Shown here in pieces: positions 9,963-19,706 of a stretch of DNA of 37,487 nucleotides; the first letter of the stretch is position 1, and each line of letters opens with the position of its first letter. Made by a program: the position numbers and the translations under genes. The notes under the pieces are model-generated. The model did no database searches and was not told where the DNA came from. It was given only the letters and a program-made list of their open reading frames with translations. This stretch comes from Gammaproteobacteria bacterium (lineage in GTDB: Bacteria; Pseudomonadota; Gammaproteobacteria; Enterobacterales; Alteromonadaceae), in assembly GCA_002401725.1 (NCBI GenBank), contig NVTW01000022.1, positions 1 to 37,487 of the forward strand, written 5' to 3'.

Positions 9963-10039
9963 TGGCGGACGCGGCAGGAGTCGAACCTGCGACCGCCTGG
10001 TTCGTAGCCAGGTACTCTATCCAGCTGAGCTACGCGTCC
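9963..10039 (-). tRNA. tRNA-Arg (ACG), intact, CCA encoded
   Basis: Minus strand GGACGCGTAGCTCAGCTGGATAGAGTACCTGGCTACGAACCAGGCGGTCGCAGGTTCGACTCCTGCCGCGTCCGCCA; 77 nt; all stems pair; loop CTACGAA. Confidence 0.96.
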
Positions 10040-10186
10040 GCGGTCAAGTTTTATTTTATATCTCACTCCGAGATAGCGAACCTTGTTCGTAGCCATCTTA
10101 ACCTGAATAACCTATCCAGTTAAGTGACGGATTCACAATCTAAAAATTTCTTTATACAGCTTTAATAGTAGCTGTTTTTCATTGCA

Positions 10187-10318
10187 TTACCAACAAGAAG
10201 CTATCCAGCTGAGCTTCTTATCCGCAAATAACCTATTATTTATATCTCGGTTGGAGATAGTCCACTATCTTCATTAGAAGAAAAGTGGCGGACGCGGCAG
10301 GAGTCGAACCTGCGACCG
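10187..10318. repeat. Direct repeat copy 1 in tRNA array (5' tRNA-like half, spacer, 3' tRNA half)
   Basis: ttaccaacaagaagctatccagctgagcttcttatccgcaaataacc...tctcggttggagatagtccactatcttcattagaagaaaagtggcggacgcggcaggagtcgaacctgcgaccg; near-identical to 10344-10474, offset 157/156 bp. Confidence 0.85.
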
Positions 10319-10380
10319 AAAAGACTCAGTCGTAGCCAACTCTTTACCAACAAGAAGCTATCCAGCTGAGCTTCTTATCC
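10286..10380 (-). pseudogene. Degenerate/remodelled tRNA-Arg-like sequence
   Basis: 3' half (T arm, acceptor 3' strand, CCA) identical to the intact tRNA-Arg; 5' half is GGATAAGAAGCTCAGCTGGATAGCTTCTTG and does not pair with CGCGTCC; anticodon stem (GTTGG CTACGAC TGAGT) is broken; 95 nt. Confidence 0.75.
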
Positions 10381-10474
10381 GCAAATAACCTTTATTTATA
10401 TCTTGGTTGGAGATAGTCCACTATCTTCATTAGAAGAAAAGTGGCGGACGCGGCAGGAGTCGAACCTGCGACCG
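10344..10474. repeat. Direct repeat copy 2 in tRNA array
   Basis: Near-identical to 10187-10318 with a 1-nt spacer deletion and a C/T difference. Confidence 0.85.
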
Positions 10475-10518
10475 CCTGGTTCGTAGCCAGGTACTCTATC
10501 CAGCTGAGCTACGCGTCC
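10442..10518 (-). tRNA. tRNA-Arg (ACG), intact, CCA encoded (second copy)
   Basis: Same 77-nt sequence as 9963-10039. Confidence 0.96.
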
Positions 10519-10558
10519 GCAATAACCTTTATTTACATCTCGGTTGGAGATAACGAAC

Positions 10559-10610
10559 CTTGTTCGTAGCCACCTTAGTCTGAATAACCTATCCAGCTGA
10601 GCTACGCGTC
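10559..10610 (-). pseudogene. tRNA-Arg 5'-half remnant
   Basis: Minus strand GGACGCGTAGCTCAGCTGGATAGGTTATTCAGACTAAGGTGGCTACGAACAAGG: intact 5' acceptor strand and D arm plus CTACGAA loop, then loss of the 3' half. Confidence 0.7.
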
Positions 10611-10674
10611 CGCAATAACCTATTATTTATATCTCGGTTGGAGATAACGAAATAAATTCGTAAGTAAAATAGAA

Positions 10675-10766
10675 TGGCGGTGAGCGAGAGATTCGAACTC
10701 TCGAACGGATTTAAAGCCGTTACTCCCTTAGCAGGGGAGCGCCTTCGGCCACTCGGCCAGCTCACC
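10675..10766 (-). tRNA. tRNA-Ser (GCT), CCA encoded
   Basis: Minus strand GGTGAGCTGGCCGAGTGGCCGAAGGCGCTCCCCTGCTAAGGGAGTAACGGCTTTAAATCCGTTCGAGAGTTCGAATCTCTCGCTCACCGCCA; 92 nt, long variable arm, loop CTGCTAA. Confidence 0.96.
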
Positions 10767-11000
10767 TATTTATTCTACTTTTAACTGCCACAGTAATTAA
10801 ATATATTAGCTGCCGTTTCAGTGGGTGCGAATATTAATAGATATAAAAAATATGTCAAACAATTTTTTAGCTTTAATGACTGTTTGTTGAGATTTCATCC
10901 AACAAGCTATTTTTTTATACGTTTTATCGGCAAAACCTCGTTAAAAATAGCAAGCAGGAATAAAACAACCTTTAAACTAGCCGTTGAAAAAATGGCAATA

Positions 11001-11024
11001 AAAAGCCGACTAAATGTCGGCTTG
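11001..11024 (-). terminator. Rho-independent terminator downstream of csrA
   Basis: Minus strand AAGCCGAC ATTTA GTCGGCTT TTTATT: 8-bp stem, 5-nt loop, T run. Confidence 0.75.
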
Positions 11025-11040
11025 TCATCGAGTAATTAAA

Positions 11041-11235
11041 TTAAAAATTACCCGTCTGTGCCTTTTCGTCTTTCTCGGCCTGGATACGCATGTAAATTTC
11101 CTCGCGATGCACTGAAATTTCTTTTGGTGCATTTACGCCAATACGTACTTGGTTACCTTTTACTCCTAAAACAGTGACGGTGACATCGTCGCCAATCATC
11201 AATGTTTCACCAACTCGACGTGTTAATATTAACAT
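11041..11235 (-). CDS. csrA: Carbon storage regulator CsrA
   Basis: 64 aa [52 protein letters not shown]. Confidence 0.98.
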   Translation of the reverse strand: MLILTRRVGETLMIGDDVTVTVLGVKGNQVRIGVNAPKEISVHREEIYMRIQAEKDEKAQTGNF

Positions 11236-11367
11236 GTTTTATTCCTTTCCTTTTACTGGTTAAAATTGAAGTCCACTAAATTTTTAACTTTAAATTTACT
11301 AAGCTAGGCGCAAATATAAAGTTAGACTATTTTACAACAAAAAACACGCAAATAGACAGATTTATCA

Positions 11368-12600
11368 TCAATATTCTAATAAATTCAATTTAAAAGTATT
11401 ATGCAGTGCATGTACCCCTTTAAATAAATCAGCGCTATCAACCATAAATGAGTGATGTATATCAGAACTTGCAAGCGAATATACCGTAATATTTTTCTGC
11501 GATAAGACCGTTAATGCTTGTGCTAAAATATCATCAACTGACTGAAGTTTTGCACCAATCACCGAAAGTTTAGCAACATTATCATTGCTAAGAATAGCAG
11601 CAAAGCGGCAATATTCAGTAATTAATTGTAATGCTTTAGCGTGTGCATGTTTGGTAATGCTAAAGGTAAGTAAAAATTCGGTGGTGCTTTTTTGGATCTG
11701 CGTGAGCATATCAAGCTCAATTCCTTCATCAGTAAATGCTTGTAACAATGCATTGATGTGAACCGCATTTTTTATTTTCGATAATGAAATTAACACTTGG
11801 TTTTGTTGGTGTGCAATATTCGACACTAGATGATTATTTTTTGCTAATTCAATTTCATCATCCGTTACTTTAGTGCCACTACTATCGTATGAGTCAGTAT
11901 CAATAAAGCTATTTAATACCCGGATCGGTAAGTTATGCTGCATAGCATAGGCAACAGAGCGATTGTGCAATACTTTGGCGCCTAAATTTGCCATCATCAA
12001 CATTTCAGCAAAAGAAATTTGATCGAGCTTACGTGCGTTTTTTTCAATACGAGGATCTGCGGTATAAATCCCGTCAACATCGGTAAATATTTGGCACTCG
12101 CTCGCCCCTAAGGCAACCGCAATGGCAACCGCTGATGTGTCAGATCCCCCCCGCCCTAACGTGGTTACATTGCCTTCTTGATCAACGCCTTGAAAACCAG
12201 CCACTAACACCACTTGTTCTTGCTCTAATGATTGTGCTAAGCGTTGCGTTTTAACCGTTTTAATATGCGCACGAGAAAAGTGATTGTCGGTAATAATGCC
12301 CACTTGATGTGCCAATAATGAAACCGCAGAGTAGCCACGTTTAATTAATGCAATAGCCAATAATGCAATGCTCACTTGCTCTCCTGTTGAAAGCAGCATA
12401 TCGAGTTCACGATTCGAGGCTTGTTTATCTAAAGAACGAGCTAATGACAGCAAGCGATTAGTTTCGCCAGCCATAGCGGAAATAACCGCCACTACTTGGT
12501 GCCCTTGCTGGCGAGTTTTTATAATATTTTCAGCAACAACTTCAATACGGTTGAGAGAACCGACAGAGGTTCCCCCATATTTTTGAACGATAACAGCCAT
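11368..12600 (-). CDS. Aspartate kinase
   Basis: MAVIVQKYGGTSVGSLNRI (KYGGTSV), LGRGGSDTSAVAIA, FTDVDGIYTADPRI; C-terminal ACT domains; located between alaS and csrA. Confidence 0.93.
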   Translation of the reverse strand: MAVIVQKYGGTSVGSLNRIEVVAENIIKTRQQGHQVVAVISAMAGETNRLLSLARSLDKQASNRELDMLLSTGEQVSIALLAIALIKRGYSAVSLLAHQVGIITDNHFSRAHIKTVKTQRLAQSLEQEQVVLVAGFQGVDQEGNVTTLGRGGSDTSAVAIAVALGASECQIFTDVDGIYTADPRIEKNARKLDQISFAEMLMMANLGAKVLHNRSVAYAMQHNLPIRVLNSFIDTDSYDSSGTKVTDDEIELAKNNHLVSNIAHQQNQVLISLSKIKNAVHINALLQAFTDEGIELDMLTQIQKSTTEFLLTFSITKHAHAKALQLITEYCRFAAILSNDNVAKLSVIGAKLQSVDDILAQALTVLSQKNITVYSLASSDIHHSFMVDSADLFKGVHALHNTFKLNLLEY

Positions 12601-12606
12601 TAAATA

Positions 12607-15234
12607 CTAAAGACGTTCGCTAAGCCATGCTTCAACTGTGGCTAAAGCTGCTGGCACATTTTCAGGCTGGCTACCACCAGCTTGCGCCATATCTGGTCGT
12701 CCACCACCTTTACCACCGACTTGTTGAGCCACCATATTAACCAATTCACCTGCTTTAACTTTACCGGTTAAATCTTTAGTTACCCCAGCAATTAAACCTA
12801 CTTTACCTTCATTAGGTGCAGCCAACATAATAATGCCCGACTGTAGTTTATTTTTAAGCTCGTCAACCATACCGCGTAATGCTTTCGCTTCAACGCCATC
12901 TAAATTAGCAATAAGTACCTTAATGCCATTAACTTTAATGGTTTGACTAATGAGCTCTGAACCGGCTTGCGCTGCTAGCTGTTGTTTAAGTACGGAAATT
13001 TCTTTTTCTAAGGTTTTATTACGTCCTAATAATTGCTCAACTTTGCTAGCAACACCAGCAACATCTGATTTGACTTTGCTAGCAATATCCGTTATTAGTG
13101 AGCTTTGTTGCTCAATAAAATCAATCGCTCCTTGCCCAGAAACTGCTTCAATACGACGAACTCCAGCAGCAATACCAGATTCAGATACAATTTTAATTAA
13201 GCCAATATCGCCTGTTCTATCAACATGCACACCACCACATAGCTCAATTGAAGCATCACCTAAGGTAACTACGCGCACTTCGTCATCATATTTTTCACCA
13301 AATAACGCCATCGCACCTTTTTCTTTGGCGGCATCTATTTGTAATAGCTCTGTTTTACGTTGATGATTGTTACGAATTTCAGTATTTACCATACGCTCGA
13401 CTTGTTGTAGTTCTGCTGGGGTTACGGCTTCAAAATGTGAAAAATCAAAACGTAATTTATCGGCATCGCACAACGAACCTTTTTGACCAACATGTGCGCC
13501 TAATACTTTACGTAATGCCGCATGCAATAAATGAGTGGAGGTATGGTTTTTAATAATGGCTTGGCGACGTTCAACATTAATTTGTGCTTTAACACGAGCA
13601 TTTAATTGTAAAGTTGCACACGCTTTACCTTTATGGGCAAAAGCATTACCTAATTTAATGGTGTCGTGTACGTCAAAGCAACCTTGGCTAACTAACCCAG
13701 AAGTACTTGCAGCCATTTTTAGATGTCCACTGTCACCTACTTGACCACCTGATTCGGCATAAAATGGGGTGTTATCTAATATTACTAGGCCTTGCTCTCC
13801 CGCGAGTAACTGTGATACTGATTCACCAGTTTTACTATTAAACAATTCAACAATAGTCGCTGAATAAGAGATGTTGGTGTAACCTTTAAAGTTAGTTTCA
13901 TGATCAGATTTTAACTGCTCATTATAGTCAGTGCCGAAATGGCTGGCTTTTTGCGCACGTTCACGCTGTAAACCCATGGCGACATCAAAACCATTGTGAT
14001 CAATTTTTAATTCACGTTCACGCGCAATATCGGCAGTTAAGTCAGCAGGAAAACCATAAGTGTCATACAGTTTAAAGACATCGTCACCGCTAATGGTATC
14101 GCCATCTAGGTTACTCAAAATATTTTCAAGTAAGTTCATACCACGATCTAATGTACGGCCAAATTGTTCTTCTTCAATGCGTAATAATTTTTCAATAATC
14201 GCTTGCTGCTGTAACAACTCTGGATAAGCATCGCCCATTTGTGAAATTAATGAAGTCACTAATTTATGGAAAAAATTCCCTTTTGCTTCGAGTTTATGAC
14301 CATGGCGAATTGCACGACGAATAATACGGCGTAATACATAACCTCGGCCTTCATTAGAGGGCACCACACCGTCAATAATTAAAAAACTACATGAGCGAAT
14401 ATGATCGCTAATTACCCGTAAAGATTTATGTTCTAAATCATTACATTGCAGCAACTTAGCAGTATCACTAATAAGATTTTGGAAAATATCAATTTCGTAA
14501 TTACTGTGCACGCCCTGCATAATTGCCGCAATGCGTTCAAGCCCCATACCAGTATCAATAGACGGATTGGGTAATGGTTCCATGTGGCCATCAGCTTGTC
14601 GGTTATATTGCATAAAAACAATATTCCAAATTTCGATAAAACGATCGCCATCTTCATCAGCAGATCCCGGAGGCCCACCAAAAACATTTTCACCATGATC
14701 ATAAAATATTTCTGAACAAGGTCCACACGGGCCGGTATCCCCCATTGACCAAAAATTATCTTTCGCGCCAATACGAATTACCCGTTCGGCGGGTACACCT
14801 ATTTTTTCGAGCCAAATTTTTTCGGCGTCATCATCTTCTGCAAAAACGGTTACTGTTAATTTTTCTTTCGGTATCATTAATACTTCGGTTAAAAACTGCC
14901 ATGCAAAACTAATGGCGTCTTCTTTAAAATAGTCACCAAAACTAAAATTACCCATCATTTCGAAAAAAGTGTGATGGCGAGCCGTATAACCCACGTTTTC
15001 TAAATCATTATGTTTACCACCTGCACGAACACAGCGCTGTGCTGATGTAGCTCGGGTATAACTGCGTTGTTCTGCACCTAAAAACACATCTTTAAATGGC
15101 ACCATACCCGCATTAGTAAATAAGAGAGTGGCATCGTTACCTGGCACTAATGAGCTACTTTTAACGATTTGATGTTGCTTTGAGGCAAAATACTCTAAAA
15201 ATGCCTGACGCACTTGTGCAGTTGATTTGATCAT
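12607..15234 (-). CDS. alaS: Alanyl-tRNA synthetase
   Basis: 875 aa; [42 protein letters not shown], editing-domain [27 protein letters not shown]. Confidence 0.98.
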   Translation of the reverse strand: MIKSTAQVRQAFLEYFASKQHQIVKSSSLVPGNDATLLFTNAGMVPFKDVFLGAEQRSYTRATSAQRCVRAGGKHNDLENVGYTARHHTFFEMMGNFSFGDYFKEDAISFAWQFLTEVLMIPKEKLTVTVFAEDDDAEKIWLEKIGVPAERVIRIGAKDNFWSMGDTGPCGPCSEIFYDHGENVFGGPPGSADEDGDRFIEIWNIVFMQYNRQADGHMEPLPNPSIDTGMGLERIAAIMQGVHSNYEIDIFQNLISDTAKLLQCNDLEHKSLRVISDHIRSCSFLIIDGVVPSNEGRGYVLRRIIRRAIRHGHKLEAKGNFFHKLVTSLISQMGDAYPELLQQQAIIEKLLRIEEEQFGRTLDRGMNLLENILSNLDGDTISGDDVFKLYDTYGFPADLTADIARERELKIDHNGFDVAMGLQRERAQKASHFGTDYNEQLKSDHETNFKGYTNISYSATIVELFNSKTGESVSQLLAGEQGLVILDNTPFYAESGGQVGDSGHLKMAASTSGLVSQGCFDVHDTIKLGNAFAHKGKACATLQLNARVKAQINVERRQAIIKNHTSTHLLHAALRKVLGAHVGQKGSLCDADKLRFDFSHFEAVTPAELQQVERMVNTEIRNNHQRKTELLQIDAAKEKGAMALFGEKYDDEVRVVTLGDASIELCGGVHVDRTGDIGLIKIVSESGIAAGVRRIEAVSGQGAIDFIEQQSSLITDIASKVKSDVAGVASKVEQLLGRNKTLEKEISVLKQQLAAQAGSELISQTIKVNGIKVLIANLDGVEAKALRGMVDELKNKLQSGIIMLAAPNEGKVGLIAGVTKDLTGKVKAGELVNMVAQQVGGKGGGRPDMAQAGGSQPENVPAALATVEAWLSERL

Positions 15235-15291
15235 TGGGATTATCCAGTTTTCTTAAAATAGGTTAATTATTTTTTTTGATTAAAGTAAAAG

Positions 15292-15732
15292 TTAGTCATT
15301 GCTAATCAAGATGAAAATATGTTCTCTTGAAAAACCTCGGCTTTGCATAAAACGAATTCGTTTTGCCTTGTCTTTTTTATTATTAATTTTTATGCCACCG
15401 AAACGCTTATTATACGCAAGCTCTGCTTGTAGATACCAATCAATTTGTTGATTTTTATTCTCTTGATTAATAATACTCTCGCAAACACCTTTTTGTAGTA
15501 AAGTATGCTTTATATACTGCCAACCATAACCTTTTTTTACGCGGTTACGCATTATACATTCTGCATAACGTTGATCGCTTTGATAATTTTTTTCTTTTAG
15601 GTGTTCAATTACTAATTCAATATCTACCACTAAAAAATCTTTTGCTCGTAACTTTTCAAAAAGCTCATCAGCAGAATGTTCTCGTCGTGATAAATAATTT
15701 ATAGCGGAATGTAATACTTCAGTTTTCAACAA
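15292..15732 (-). CDS. recX: Regulatory protein RecX
   Basis: 146 aa; AINYLSRREHSADELFEKLRAKDF, NYQSDQRYAECIMRNRVKKGYGWQYIKHTLLQKGV. Confidence 0.88.
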   Translation of the reverse strand: MLKTEVLHSAINYLSRREHSADELFEKLRAKDFLVVDIELVIEHLKEKNYQSDQRYAECIMRNRVKKGYGWQYIKHTLLQKGVCESIINQENKNQQIDWYLQAELAYNKRFGGIKINNKKDKAKRIRFMQSRGFSREHIFILISND

Positions 15733-15944
15733 GTTACCAAAAATATAAGGTTATTCTTCGATTGACGATTATTTTACCTAAATTTTAACTAAACGCGAAG
15801 TAAATATAACTTTTTACTTTCTGACCATAATCACGCAAAATACAATTCATTAACGCTATTTAGCAATAAATGCTCAAATTTAATAAAGAGTAACGAGTAT
15901 AAAATTAGCTAAAACCATAATATAAAATAAAAACAAGGATCTGT

Positions 15945-18900
15945 ATGACGGCTCAACTAAATAAAATAGCTAAATTGCTGATATTGGTTGCTTTTACGTT
16001 TATCTTACAAGCTTGTGGTGGCTCAAGTAATAACACACCAAAATTTTCAATTTCTGTAGACACCACCAATATAGGTTTAAGCAATAAAATTTTTACCAAG
16101 TCGACAACAACTATAACCGTTAAAATAAACTTTAAAGGTGATGGTTTGTTAGTTGGATTTGCGCCAAATGCCCAACCAGCCTCTTGGCTTAATTATCGCA
16201 CTGGCGAAGTTACCGCAACGTCGGCAACCTTGTTTATTGATGTAGTTAGTGCCCAATTTTTACCGAGCGATCTTTATGAAACCACCTTACGACTTTCCAC
16301 CGGTGATGTTACTAAAAATGAATTAGTACACCAAGACATCAATGTTTCTCTATTAATTTGGCAATTATTAAGTTTTGGTGAAACATTTGGCGCAGATACC
16401 ATTGCCAGTCAAACATTTGAATTTAACAATGCAGATCAACAATGGACTCTGAGCAGCGATGTTGATTGGTTAAATCTAAGCACAACCTTTGACAGCCAAA
16501 CTAATCGCAGCACAGTAACTATTACGCCTGATTTAACTAAGCTAAGCCAAGCTGGTTTAAATCAAGGAAATTTAGTCTTTAAAGGTAAAACCGGTAATAC
16601 TAATTTCCCCGTTGAGCTTGGCTTAGATAATATTTATTTATATGCCGATAAAACCAATGTTGCTTTTACTTCAACCACGAACATTAACGCAACAAAAACC
16701 ACCATTACCATTGGCAGCAACAATCCTAAAGGGTTTGACTGGCAAGCACAAACTGAAGCTAATTGGCTAACACTAACGCCAATTGAAGGCACCAACCAAT
16801 TACAAATTAGCGCCGATATTGCATTAGCACCTAATACTGAATTTAATCAGGCTAGCATTGTTATTAGCCCGAAAATAAATCCTGCAAACCCTGATGCAGT
16901 TAGCCCTATTATTAATGAAACCATTAAAGTAAGCTTATATAAAAATGATATTATTATTAAAACTCAAACCATTAGTGATATAACCGCCAACAATAATGCT
17001 GTGGTAAATGCGCCATTAAAACCTTATACATACATTGGTGTAAATAATGAATTGCGTATTTACCAGCAATATACCGGCGAGCTCATTTCAAGCACAATAA
17101 TCGCGCCAGAAAATAGTTTATTAGAGCAGTTTGTTATTCATCCAAATGGTGAATTGTTAATTGCTAAAGCAGATGAAACCGTTATTGACTTAAATAATCT
17201 CGATGCCGATGGTAATCCTATCGAAACCATTGTTACTCATCGTTATAAAATTAACTTAATCGATTTAAGTTTTAGTGAAATAACCGATGCCAACATTCAA
17301 TTTGAACCAGTAAAATTTATTCGTTTTGCCGGTCGTTATTTTGTGGTAACGCAAATTCTTGAATATGCGGATGAAAATTTACAACGCTTAGCGTTGGATA
17401 ATGCTAATGCCTTTTTTGCTCGTGGTATTCAAACCGCTGCTGTTGCACAAAGTTTGTTTGCTTTTGATCCTGCCAGTGGCAATTTAAAACGCTTTACAGC
17501 AACAGTAAATGATTTTACTACCACTAAAATTACAACCACTAAAACCCATGAATATCGCCCCGAAAATTTAGCTACAAACGATACTATCGTCAATTTTGTG
17601 GTTAGCAGTGATGAGCAAAACATTTATGCTATAAGCCCAACCAGCGAGTGGTTGAGTTTTGACGGCACCACCTTTACCGACAATGGTTTATTAGCAACCA
17701 ATACCGACATCGTTACCCTAGCTTTAAGCTTAAGTGATAATAATCGTCCTCATTATTTACGCTTTGATCCGGCAAATCCTGCGCAAGGCTTTATTATTAA
17801 TGTTTATGATCAACAAAAAGTATTATCTGCAACCCTAACTCTTGGTAATAACCAACCGAGCAGTATTGCGATGTCTGCCGACAATAAACGCTTAGTGCTT
17901 AATGAAAGTACGGCTAATAATATTGAATTTGTTAACTTGCAACAGTTTGATACTTCAACCAATCAGCTTAATTTCAACACTACTTTAGGTAATAGTAATG
18001 CTAGTATTGCAGCACAAGTTATTACACTTGCAGGGGTTGATGCGAATTGGCAAGCCAGCACTAATGTACCTTGGTTAGTATTAGCGCAAGATAATAGTGG
18101 TGAGCAACCTAGCCTAACGGTTAGCGTTGATAGCAGTAATATTACCACTTGGGGATTATTAACCGGCACAATTACCATTTACGATCCAGCCAGTGGCACC
18201 AACACCATAATCACCGTTAATTTAGCCATTGATGAAGTGCGTTTATCGAGTAATTACCCTGCCCTTGCGTTTAATAGCGCGGCTACTCAACAAACACTTA
18301 CTCACACTATTGATGTGTTAATTAATAGAGAAACATCCATAACATGGCAAGCAACAACTGCGGCTGATTGGTTAACCTTAAGCGCTGATAACACAAATAA
18401 TCGCTTAACCATAAGCGCCGATGCCAGCAAAGTAAGCAATGGTTTAACATATGCCACAATTACCTTATCGTCAGTAACCAACGGCGCAGCAGTTTCTGGC
18501 ACGATAAAAGTGAGTATTAACAAAGCGGCGGCAGACGCTAGCGAGGTAACCATTTCTAATGCGGCAACCAATACTGATGGTGTGGTCTTAGATCCATTAC
18601 GCCCCTATATTTACTTAGCTATTGGCGATAGCATTAAAGTTTACAACATTATTTCAGCTGCACTTGAAGCCACCATAGCATCGCCATTAACAGGCATAAA
18701 CTTAACTAATTTAGTAATATTTCCTGACGGTAGTAAATTGTTAGCGTCTAACACTGAAACTGTTACCGACGATCAAGGTGTTGAAACCACCACAGTTCAT
18801 CATTATCAAGTTGATCTAGCCACGCAAAGCATCACTGAAATTGACAATGCTAACGTCACTATTGAATTTAGACCGATAGATGTGCAGATGATCGATGGAA

Positions 18901-19493
18901 AAGCGGTCGTGATCACCCAAACCTTAGAATTTGCCGACACTAATTTAGTTCGCCAAACTTGGGATCAAGATAACGCCTATTTCGCGGGTAAAATTGCCGC
19001 ACCGGCGAGTAAAGATAGCTTTATGGTGGTTAAAAATAGTGCGAGTTCTCTTGAACAATATCAATTAACTTTTAACGTATTTGCCGATCAAACAATTACC
19101 GCCAAGCTAAGCAATAGTTATGTAAATACCGCTTTTTCAAATGCTATTTCAGCCTTAGCATTAAGTAACAATGGCGACAACATTTACACTATTAATAGTG
19201 CAACAGAACATTCAATTTTCGATGGCACTAGCTTTACTGATAAGGGCTTATTAGATAATACTGCAGGGGTGAGCGCATTTAACGTAACAACCGATAGTGA
19301 AGATAACAGTTACTTTTATCGTTTTGACCCTGCTCAAGGCTTTGTATTAACTAAATATGATAGTGCTCAGCAAGTTATATCAACGCAAGTATTAAGCTCA
19401 GGCAGCGTTACCAACTACTTAGCACCTGATTATCAGCGTGTTTTGAACTTTGATGCAGGCACGGCGACGTTTACTCTATTGTCGATGCAGTAA
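15945..19493 (+). CDS. Very large secreted lipoprotein with BACON-like Ig repeats and two homologous propeller-like segments
   Basis: 1182 aa; lipobox (FILQACGGSS); repeated W..WL segments (WTLSSDVDWLNLS, WQAQTEANWLTLT, WQASTNVPWLVLA, WQATTAADWLTLS); two homologous ~300-aa segments starting LKPYTYIGVNNELRIY and LRPYIYLAIGDSIKVY. Confidence 0.75.
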   Translation: MTAQLNKIAKLLILVAFTFILQACGGSSNNTPKFSISVDTTNIGLSNKIFTKSTTTITVKINFKGDGLLVGFAPNAQPASWLNYRTGEVTATSATLFIDVVSAQFLPSDLYETTLRLSTGDVTKNELVHQDINVSLLIWQLLSFGETFGADTIASQTFEFNNADQQWTLSSDVDWLNLSTTFDSQTNRSTVTITPDLTKLSQAGLNQGNLVFKGKTGNTNFPVELGLDNIYLYADKTNVAFTSTTNINATKTTITIGSNNPKGFDWQAQTEANWLTLTPIEGTNQLQISADIALAPNTEFNQASIVISPKINPANPDAVSPIINETIKVSLYKNDIIIKTQTISDITANNNAVVNAPLKPYTYIGVNNELRIYQQYTGELISSTIIAPENSLLEQFVIHPNGELLIAKADETVIDLNNLDADGNPIETIVTHRYKINLIDLSFSEITDANIQFEPVKFIRFAGRYFVVTQILEYADENLQRLALDNANAFFARGIQTAAVAQSLFAFDPASGNLKRFTATVNDFTTTKITTTKTHEYRPENLATNDTIVNFVVSSDEQNIYAISPTSEWLSFDGTTFTDNGLLATNTDIVTLALSLSDNNRPHYLRFDPANPAQGFIINVYDQQKVLSATLTLGNNQPSSIAMSADNKRLVLNESTANNIEFVNLQQFDTSTNQLNFNTTLGNSNASIAAQVITLAGVDANWQASTNVPWLVLAQDNSGEQPSLTVSVDSSNITTWGLLTGTITIYDPASGTNTIITVNLAIDEVRLSSNYPALAFNSAATQQTLTHTIDVLINRETSITWQATTAADWLTLSADNTNNRLTISADASKVSNGLTYATITLSSVTNGAAVSGTIKVSINKAAADASEVTISNAATNTDGVVLDPLRPYIYLAIGDSIKVYNIISAALEATIASPLTGINLTNLVIFPDGSKLLASNTETVTDDQGVETTTVHHYQVDLATQSITEIDNANVTIEFRPIDVQMIDGKAVVITQTLEFADTNLVRQTWDQDNAYFAGKIAAPASKDSFMVVKNSASSLEQYQLTFNVFADQTITAKLSNSYVNTAFSNAISALALSNNGDNIYTINSATEHSIFDGTSFTDKGLLDNTAGVSAFNVTTDSEDNSYFYRFDPAQGFVLTKYDSAQQVISTQVLSSGSVTNYLAPDYQRVLNFDAGTATFTLLSMQ

Positions 19494-19551
19494 TACAGTA
19501 AAAGCGTTGAGGTAATAAACTATTTATGTGGTAAATTAATGTTATCAACAT

Positions 19552-19583
19552 AAAAAATGCTGACAATTTTTTCAGCATTTTTT
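19552..19583. terminator. Bidirectional terminator between convergent genes
   Basis: AAAAAATGCTGA (19552-19563) / TCAGCATTTTTT (19572-19583), perfect 12-bp stem. Confidence 0.8.
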
Positions 19584-19622
19584 GTACGAAATGAAAAATC
19601 AGTTATCTAGTCATTTGGTTAT

Positions 19623-19700
19623 AAAAACACGAGATCTTCGATTAAAAGACCTCGAAGATGACGATTATAATAACTACCTGAGTTATCTGTATAGCCAAGT
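19623..19700 (-). repeat. Intergenic repeat family, copy C (half element)
   Basis: cacgagATCTTCGAttaaaagaccTCGAAGATgacgattataataactacctgagttatctgtatagcc; inverted relative to A and B. Confidence 0.8.
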
Positions 19701-19706
19701 TACTGC

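Noticed and set aside
9963-10518. tRNA-Arg as integrated-element attachment site (attL/attR)
   Set aside because: A duplicated tRNA 3' half is present, but only tens to hundreds of bp separate copies and no integrase or cargo exists in the window.
10187-10620. CRISPR-like repeat/spacer array
   Set aside because: Repeats are tRNA-Arg fragments and tRNA spacers of uneven length; no cas genes.
10821-11039. 72-aa plus-strand ORF between tRNA-Ser and csrA
   Set aside because: No recognisable motif, overlaps the csrA terminator hairpin, no clear ribosome-binding site.
12950-13363. 137-aa plus-strand ORF antisense to alaS
   Set aside because: Lies entirely inside a clear alaS coding region; Ser/Pro/Thr-rich shadow ORF composition.
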